A stretch of 10,452 nucleotides of DNA. It comes from an uncultured Propionibacteriaceae bacterium (lineage in GTDB: Bacteria; Actinomycetota; Actinomycetes; Propionibacteriales; Propionibacteriaceae). The stretch's first letter is position 1; each line of letters begins with the position of its first letter. The notes under the pieces were generated by a model. The model saw nothing but the letters and a program-made list of their open reading frames with translations. It searched no databases and was not told the DNA's origin. Below, one piece after another: positions 7,171-10,452 of this stretch. The stretch is taken from the NCBI GenBank assembly GCA_937859105.1, contig CALMAD010000385.1:1-10452 (forward strand), written 5' to 3'. A program made the translations under genes and the position numbers.

Positions 7171-7422
7171 ATGAGTGACGAGCTGGTGATGGTCGTCGTC
7201 GACGGCATCCGCTACCGACCGGAGGATGCCGAGCGCCTCGGCGTCCTGCCGGTCGGGGAGACGCCCGGGCTCGGCGTGCAGGCGGAGGCCCCCGAGCCCG
7301 AGGCAGAGGAGGTGGCCGACGATGCCGAACCCGACGCTGGCGACCCCGGAGCACCTGGCACTGCTCCTCGGGCTCCCCGAAAACGACCCGCGCGTAACGC
7401 TGGCGCTCCGAAGGGCGAGTGA
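7171..7422 (+). CDS. Small hypothetical protein after the capsid gene (83 aa)
   Basis: An 83-residue protein of unknown function. The N-terminal part (ELVMVVVDGIRYRPEDAERLG, residues 4-24) looks structured. Residues about 35-60 are acidic and Pro/Ala-rich, and the last 20 residues are basic (APRKRPARNAGAPKGE). The ATG at 7171 lies 3 bases after the capsid stop, with no clear ribosome binding site, so it may depend on coupling with capsid translation. The last 101 bases (7322-7422) overlap the connector gene in another frame, which is long for this window. The basic tail may therefore be partly a by-product of the connector's code. Small proteins with an 'xVDGxRYRPED' start are, from memory, common at this place in actinobacterial phages. 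Confidence 0.65.
   Translation: MSDELVMVVVDGIRYRPEDAERLGVLPVGETPGLGVQAEAPEPEAEEVADDAEPDAGDPGAPGTAPRAPRKRPARNAGAPKGE
7305..7324 (+). promoter_or_regulatory. Ribosome binding site deciding the connector start
   Basis: AGAGGAGG (7305-7312) lies 9 bases before ATG 7322, inside the preceding 83-residue gene. It supports this start over the in-frame ATG at 7226, whose leader would be Ser/Arg/Pro-rich and unlike a connector. Confidence 0.6.
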
Positions 7423-7864
7423 CGCCTTCGCCGACGCCGTCGGATACCCAGTCCACGAAGTGGTCGACGACCAGGTCCTACTCCGGGGGGACGGCTCACC
7501 CGAGCTGCTCCTTCCGGCGCGGCCCGTGTCGCAGGCCTCCGTGGCGATCGCCGACACGACCGAGACCGCCGACACGGCACCCGGCGCCGCGCTCCTCCTC
7601 GACACCCGCCTCGGGATCCTGACCCGCCGCGCCGGCTGGCCCGCCGGCATCCCGGTGCTGGTCACCTACACCCACGGCTGGTCCGAGATCCCTGGTGCGA
7701 TCGTCGACGTCGTCCTCGAGCGCGCCGTCCACGTCGCCGAAGCCCTCGGCGTCTACCAGTCCACCGGCCCGTTCAGCATCACCTCGGCCGCGGCCGGTGG
7801 CGTCACGCAACGCTGGGCCGAGACCGTCGAGCGGTACCGGATCGGCGCCGGTGACCGGTCATGA
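7322..7864 (+). CDS. Head-tail connector protein (HK97 gp6-like)
   Basis: A 180-residue protein that forms the ring bound beneath the portal and bridges head and tail. Features are the N-terminal helical part (TPEHLALLLGLPENDPRVTL, about residues 8-27, then a helix ending ADAVGYPV), a strand region giving VLLRGDGSPELLLPARPVSQ, the beta segment LLDTRLGILTRRAGWPAG, and the strand VLVTYTHGWSEIPGAIVDVV, typical of gp6-like adaptors ('VtYthGy..iP..i..vv'). The start is ATG 7322 with a strong ribosome binding site. The stop overlaps the next gene as ATGA (7861-7864). Its place right after the capsid gene agrees. Confidence 0.82.
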   Translation: MPNPTLATPEHLALLLGLPENDPRVTLALRRASDAFADAVGYPVHEVVDDQVLLRGDGSPELLLPARPVSQASVAIADTTETADTAPGAALLLDTRLGILTRRAGWPAGIPVLVTYTHGWSEIPGAIVDVVLERAVHVAEALGVYQSTGPFSITSAAAGGVTQRWAETVERYRIGAGDRS

Positions 7865-8169
7865 AGCCGGTCACCCAACGGCCCTGCACGGGCTGGGTCA
7901 CGGACTCCCTCGGCGAGACCACAGAGCGCGCCTTCGGCACCCCCCGGTCGCTGGTCGCCTCGGAGGTCTCGCCGGGGGCCTCAACCGAGGCCGGGCAGGC
8001 CACCGACGACACCGTCACGTCCCACTGCCAGTTGCTGTTCGCCGGCAAACACGTGCCGTCGACGGCCCACGACCAGTGGACCATCGACGGCCTGGTCTGG
8101 GAGCAGGACGGCGAAGGCGGGGCGTGGCCGCTCGGCACCGTCATCAACCTCGTCAGGAGAACCGGATGA
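7861..8169 (+). CDS. Probable head-closure (stopper) protein
   Basis: A 102-residue protein, probably the stopper ring that binds under the connector and keeps DNA in the filled head. Support comes mainly from position, size and a beta-rich pattern: VTSHCQLLFAGKHVPSTAHD, then WTIDGLVWEQDGEG, and the C-terminal strand VINLVRRTG. The last part resembles the 'v.idG..yeVdg.p..w' ending of many actinobacterial phage stoppers. No clear ribosome binding site is seen; the ATGA overlap with the connector suggests coupled initiation. The next gene overlaps again as ATGA. A general head-to-tail connector label would also fit. The exact sub-role is inferred. Confidence 0.65.
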   Translation: MKPVTQRPCTGWVTDSLGETTERAFGTPRSLVASEVSPGASTEAGQATDDTVTSHCQLLFAGKHVPSTAHDQWTIDGLVWEQDGEGGAWPLGTVINLVRRTG

Positions 8170-8402
8170 GCCGACTGCGATTCAACCCCGGCGCTTTCAA
8201 GGAACTTCGCACCTCGCCCGGCGTCACCGCGTATACGCGCGAAGTCGCCGAGCAGGTCGCGGCGGCTGCGGGGCCGGGGTTCGCGGTCAAGCCGGGCGCC
8301 GGCCGGAACCGTGCCCGGTTCGTCGTCGTCCCGACAACCCCGGATGCCTACCGGGCGAACTACGAGGACCTGGCCGTCGTGCGAGCGCTCGGCGGCATCT
8401 AG
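8166..8402 (+). CDS. Short tail completion / neck protein (HK97 gp10-like)
   Basis: A 78-residue protein. It begins with FNPGAFKELRTSPGVTAYTR and a helix with an alanine run (EVAEQVAAAAG), followed by a basic strand segment (GRNRARFVVVPTTPDAY). This resembles the start of the HK97 gp10 tail-completion family ('f....l..l..spgV...l...a..va..A'), but the protein is shorter than the usual 100-150 residues of that family. ATG 8166 has AGGAGA at 8155-8160 and an ATGA overlap with the stopper. It probably acts in the neck between stopper and tail terminator. The assignment rests on this weak similarity plus gene order. Confidence 0.6.
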   Translation: MSRLRFNPGAFKELRTSPGVTAYTREVAEQVAAAAGPGFAVKPGAGRNRARFVVVPTTPDAYRANYEDLAVVRALGGI

Positions 8403-8408
8403 CAATGG

Positions 8409-8422
8409 AAGGAGCCCGTATG
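8409..8422 (+). promoter_or_regulatory. Ribosome binding site deciding the start at 8420
   Basis: AAGGAG (8409-8414) lies 5 bases before ATG 8420. The in-frame ATG at 8405 has no such site and would place this site within its own coding sequence, so 8420 is preferred. Confidence 0.6.
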
Positions 8423-8629
8423 CGTACGGTGCACATCATCACCGAGACGGGAGAGTCGGCGCAGGTCGCGGCGGACGTCGCCCGTCACTTAGCCCAGGTC
8501 GGGAAGGCCCGAATCGTCGACGCCCCACCCGAGCCCGTCGCCGAGCCGGAGCCCGTCGTCGAGGAACCCCCGGCGACCAGCCGTCGACGGGGGCGCCGCG
8601 ATGCGGATCCCGATCCCAAGAGCGCCTGA
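8420..8629 (+). CDS. Small hypothetical neck-region protein (69 aa)
   Basis: A 69-residue protein of unknown function. Residues 1-34 (MRTVHIITETGESAQVAADV, then ARHLAQVGKARIVD) look like a small strand-helix module. Residues about 35-53 are acidic and rich in Pro, Glu and Val (APPEPVAEPEPVVEEPP), and the end is basic (TSRRRGRR, then DADPDPKSA). The plan of folded head, acidic Pro-rich middle and basic tail parallels the 83-residue protein after the capsid gene. The last 29 bases overlap the tail terminator start. It could be a minor virion or assembly protein; nothing in the sequence gives a role. Confidence 0.65.
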   Translation: MRTVHIITETGESAQVAADVARHLAQVGKARIVDAPPEPVAEPEPVVEEPPATSRRRGRRDADPDPKSA

Positions 8630-9038
8630 CCTCCTCGCCCTCTGGCGGACACGGATCCTCGACGACCTCGCCGAGGAAGGTATCGCTGCCGACGTCGGCC
8701 CGAAACGGCCCGCCGGCGTGGCAAACCTGCAGGGCCGATTCGTCCGGATCATGTGTCTGGGTGGCCCCTGGCGCCGCCGGGCGCTGTGGTACCCGCGGCT
8801 CGCGACCGAGGCCTGGGCACCCAGCGTCGCCCAGGCGCGTGAGCTCGACGCGATCGTTGCCCGAACCACTGCCCGCCTCGAGGGCTACAGGCAGCAACCC
8901 AGCCCCACCAACCCGGTGGGGTTCTTCATTTCGTCGTGCTCCCTGGACGTCCAGGGAGCCGACTCCAGCATCGACGGCGCGCCGCTGGTGCTGACCACCA
9001 CGGATCCGCTCTGCGTGCAGATCCTCCACCACGTCTGA
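8601..9038 (+). CDS. Probable tail terminator protein
   Basis: A 145-residue protein, probably the ring that caps the finished tail tube and joins it to the neck. Recognisable pattern: an N-terminal helix (PDLLALWRTRILDDLAEEGI), a strand (GRFVRIMCLGGPWRRR), then YPRLATEAWAPSVAQAREL and a helix (DAIVARTTARLEGY), and a C-terminal strand (LVLTTTDPLCVQILHHV). This matches the alpha/beta plan of siphovirus tail terminators ('fvrv...Gg......d.p.l.vd.wa....eA..la..v...L'). It lies directly before the major tail protein, the usual place. ATG 8601 follows GGGGG (8589-8593). The stretch coding for about residues 101-120 carries two DNA hairpins, listed separately. Confidence 0.7.
   Translation: MRIPIPRAPDLLALWRTRILDDLAEEGIAADVGPKRPAGVANLQGRFVRIMCLGGPWRRRALWYPRLATEAWAPSVAQARELDAIVARTTARLEGYRQQPSPTNPVGFFISSCSLDVQGADSSIDGAPLVLTTTDPLCVQILHHV
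8903..8931 (+). terminator. Terminator-like hairpin inside the tail terminator gene
   Basis: A perfect 7-bp stem CCCCACC (8903-8909) / GGTGGGG (8915-8921) with a 5-base loop is followed by TTCTTCATTT (8922-8931), 7 T in 10, rare in this GC-rich sequence. It looks like a weak intrinsic terminator or an RNA-processing hairpin. Being within a coding sequence, it may be partial or fortuitous. Confidence 0.3.
8938..8959. repeat. Perfect 22-bp palindrome
   Basis: The half-site GCTCCCTGGAC (8938-8948) is followed directly by its exact reverse complement (8949-8959), centred on GACGTC. It lies inside the tail terminator coding sequence, 17 bases after the terminator-like hairpin and about 90 bases before the major tail gene. 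It could form an RNA or DNA hairpin or be bound by a dimeric protein. No function can be shown from the sequence. Confidence 0.85.
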
Positions 9039-9052
9039 AAGGACCAACTATG
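9035..9052 (+). promoter_or_regulatory. Ribosome binding site of the major tail gene
   Basis: GAAAGGA (9037-9043) lies 6 bases before ATG 9050 and overlaps the stop codon of the tail terminator (TGA 9036-9038). CTGAAAGGAC (9035-9044) is identical to the leader of the capsid gene. It decides the start at 9050 over the in-frame start at 8936. Confidence 0.6.
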
Positions 9053-9640
9053 AGTGTGACGACCATCGCCACGGGCGCGCCACAGCGCGGGCACGACGAC
9101 GAATCGATCGGCTACTTCTACAGCTTGCCGATCACCTCCTCCACCATCCCGACCGACGCGTTCACCGCGCCGACCGGGACCCCGATCGACGGCGGCTTCG
9201 TCGGCGACGAGGGCCCCACCCTCACCTGCGAACTCGACTCCGAGACCAAGAAGGACTGGAACCTGGACCCGGTCATCCAGGTCCTCCAGGGCGCCGACGC
9301 GACCCTCGAGATCCCGGTCTTCGGCTGGAACGAAGAGCAGGCCGGTGTCATCTACGGCGCGGACTCCGTCGTCGAGACCACCAACGGGTTCAAGGTCGCC
9401 TGGGCCGGCGAGCTGTCCGAGCGGCGCTTCTGGTTCCTCGAGCTGGCCGGCGTCAACGGCAACGGCCGCCTGATCGTCGACGGCCAGGTCAAGAACCCCG
9501 GCAGCGTGCAGTTCAACAAGGGCGACGCGCTGACCCACACGGTGACGCTGCAGCTATTCAAGAACTCGAAGTTCAAGGACGCGAAGAGCCGGTCCTCGTT
9601 CTTCGTCTGGTACGACGAGACCAAGCCGGTGACCCCGTGA
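9050..9640 (+). CDS. Major tail protein (tail tube)
   Basis: A 196-residue subunit of the tail tube. The sequence is beta-rich, acidic and low in Cys, typical of siphovirus tube proteins: GGFVGDEGPTLTCELDSETK (residues 47-66), IQVLQGADATLEIPVFGWNE in the middle, RRFWFLELAGVNGNGRLIVD, and GDALTHTVTLQLFKNSK near the end. The pattern of strands around 'G.v.e.G......'; 'v..l....g.l.v......' agrees with the HK97/lambda gpV-like tube fold. It lies between the tail terminator and the tail assembly chaperone, the standard order. The ATG at 9050 is fixed by a strong ribosome binding site. The stop overlaps the chaperone start as GTGA. Confidence 0.88.
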   Translation: MSVTTIATGAPQRGHDDESIGYFYSLPITSSTIPTDAFTAPTGTPIDGGFVGDEGPTLTCELDSETKKDWNLDPVIQVLQGADATLEIPVFGWNEEQAGVIYGADSVVETTNGFKVAWAGELSERRFWFLELAGVNGNGRLIVDGQVKNPGSVQFNKGDALTHTVTLQLFKNSKFKDAKSRSSFFVWYDETKPVTP

Positions 9641-9963
9641 CCGACACCATGACCACGCCCCTGGCCGTCGACCTGGAGATCACCGACGACGAACTCGCCG
9701 AATGGGAAAAGCCGTTCATCGCCCGCGTCGCAGGCACCGTCATCGCCTTGAAGAACGTCAACGCGTTCAGCCTCGACGACTACTTTGCGCTCGCGGAGCA
9801 GGCCGACGAGGACCCGCGTCCGGTCCTCTCCACGATCTGCGCGGATCCGGAGTCCGAGACCCGCCTACGCAGGGTCGGGCAGAAGGCCCTCACGAAGATC
9901 CTCAAGGTCTGGTTCGCGTCGGCGGGGGTGACGCCGGGGGAATCCGACGGCTCCGAGAGCTGA
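9637..9963 (+). CDS. Tail assembly chaperone, short form (lambda gpG-like)
   Basis: A 108-residue product of the zero frame. Such proteins bind the tape measure and help the tube polymerise; they are absent from the finished virion. It starts at GTG 9637 in a GTGA overlap with the major tail gene, with no clear ribosome binding site, so initiation is probably coupled. It is acidic at the N-terminus (LEITDDELAEWEKPFIARVA), followed by a helical part (FSLDDYFALAEQADED, then RRVGQKALTKILKVWFASAG). Near the 3' end lies a -1 slippery sequence that extends a fraction of the product into the next frame. Position before the tape measure gene and the frameshift architecture make the assignment strong. 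Confidence 0.85.
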   Translation: MTDTMTTPLAVDLEITDDELAEWEKPFIARVAGTVIALKNVNAFSLDDYFALAEQADEDPRPVLSTICADPESETRLRRVGQKALTKILKVWFASAGVTPGESDGSES

Positions 9964-10403
9964 TCGCGGAGCACCCCCACGCGGTCGAGGCCGATCTGAT
10001 CCGGTACGGGCTGAGGCTCCGCTGGCTCGGTGACCGCACCGACCGGCTCACCATGCGGGATCTCTGGGCGCTGGTCCTCGCCCTCCTCGAGGACGAGACC
10101 AGCGGCCTTTCCCGTGCTCTCAACCCGGACTACATCCCGCTCCTGGAGCGCGTGCAGATCGACGTGCTGAACGCGGTCTGGTCCCTCAACCGGTACGTCG
10201 TTCGCGCGGGGGGCGGCACCTGGCGCAACTGGGAGCCGATCCGGACCTATCCCGGGTCCCCGTTCGAGCCGTCTGCGCCGAAGGTCCTCATCGACCCTGG
10301 TGCCCGTCTGGGCGGCTACCGGCGCATGACCCGCGCCGGAACTATCGATTGGCTCCGTGCCCGCGGCCTGCCCATTCCCAGATGGGCGGCCCCAACTTCG
10401 TAG
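9637..10403 (+). CDS. Tail assembly chaperone, frameshifted long form (lambda gpGT-like)
   Basis: A slip of -1 at GGGGGAA (9936-9942) joins codons 1-101 of the short form to the frame running from 9939 to the TAG at 10401-10403, giving a 255-residue fusion. The second part begins GIRRLRELIAEHPHAVEADL, with a well-formed helical pattern (LTMRDLWALVLALLED, LERVQIDVLNAVWSLNRYVV) typical of the T half of actinobacterial tail assembly chaperones. It has no convincing start codon and ribosome binding site of its own near its beginning, as expected if made only by frameshifting. It ends just before the tape measure gene. The frameshift itself is inferred from sequence, not measured. Confidence 0.82.
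9936..9972 (+). promoter_or_regulatory. Programmed -1 ribosomal frameshift site with hairpin
   Basis: The heptamer G GGG GAA (9936-9942, spaced as zero-frame codons) is a slippery sequence type known from phage tail assembly chaperone genes. Seven bases later a 6-bp stem GCTCCG (9950-9955) / CGGAGC (9967-9972) can form, with an 11-base loop that contains the zero-frame stop TGA (9961-9963). The spacing suits a stimulatory element. The zero frame stops 6 codons after the slip. Confidence 0.75.
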
Positions 10404-10412
10404 GAGGTCCTC

Positions 10413-10452
10413 ATGGGCACCGAGCTCGCTGTCGGCTACGTCAGCATCGCGG
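10413..10452 (+). CDS. Tape measure protein, N-terminus only (cut by window end)
   Basis: The ATG at 10413 follows AGGAGG (10402-10407) with a 5-base spacer; the site overlaps the chaperone stop TAG (10401-10403). Only 13 residues are visible (MGTELAVGYVSIA). They match the 'xELxVGYVSI' start common to tape measure proteins of actinobacterial siphoviruses, and the gene after the frameshifted chaperone is almost always the tape measure. The rest, usually one of the longest genes of the phage, lies outside the window. Confidence 0.8.
   Translation, partial: MGTELAVGYVSIA

Noticed and set aside
5524..7665. Long open frame on the minus strand (713 codons) opposite protease, capsid and connector
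   Set aside because: It is a shadow of GC-rich coding DNA: the predicted protein is Arg/Gly/Val-rich low-complexity sequence with no recognisable domain, and the opposite strand holds the well-supported capsid gene.
9702..9938. Start of the second chaperone frame as an independent gene
   Set aside because: The early part of this frame is Arg/Gly-rich shadow of the short chaperone; family-like sequence begins only after the slippery site, as expected for frameshifting.
1..10452. tRNA genes, CRISPR arrays, insertion sequences, attachment sites, integrase or defence genes
   Set aside because: I saw no spaced direct repeats, tRNA-like folds, terminal inverted repeats or proteins of these classes; all of the window is taken up by packaging and virion genes. 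A cos or pac site could be upstream but is not identifiable here.

Overview
The window is a compact, high-GC (roughly 70% by eye) stretch in which every supported gene lies on the + strand. Genes are separated by at most about 20 bases or overlap. It is the packaging, head, neck and early tail part of a siphovirus (long non-contractile tail) with an HK97-type head. GC content, codon use, strong GGAGG-type ribosome binding sites and the gene order point to a phage or prophage of an actinobacterium. I cannot name the host genus, and the sequence does not show whether this is a free phage or a prophage: no integrase, att site or host gene is present.

Layout. Bases 1-1511: the apparent tail end of an upstream gene, a 66-residue unknown protein, and a ParB-domain/DNA methyltransferase fusion. 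Bases 1511-3725: terminase small (P27-like) and large subunits. Bases 3743-3940: a 65-residue protein with an Sm/LSm-like strand pattern. Bases 3940-7167: portal, ClpP-type prohead protease and major capsid protein, the classical HK97 head cassette with no separate scaffold gene; the capsid N-terminus looks like a built-in scaffold. Bases 7171-9038: an 83-residue unknown protein, gp6-like head-tail connector, probable head-closure (stopper) protein, short gp10-like tail completion protein, a 69-residue unknown protein and a probable tail terminator. Bases 9050-10452: major tail protein, the two tail assembly chaperone frames joined by a probable -1 ribosomal frameshift at GGGGGAA (9936-9942), and the first 40 bases of the tape measure gene.

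How it works together. The terminase cuts and pumps DNA through the portal into a capsid matured by the protease. Connector, stopper and completion proteins seal the head and join it to a tail whose tube is the major tail protein. The chaperone pair helps assemble the tube around the tape measure. Most junctions are ATGA, GTGA, TGATG or TAGTG overlaps, so translational coupling in one long transcript is likely. The only clear gaps precede the capsid and tail tube genes, the two most abundant products, and both gaps carry the same 10-base leader CTGAAAGGAC.

Nothing here is an obviously new defence or mobile system. The items most worth a second look are the frameshift site with its well-placed hairpin, a perfect 22-bp palindrome next to a terminator-like hairpin inside the tail terminator gene, the Sm-like small protein, a 101-base gene overlap, and the orphan ParB-methyltransferase.
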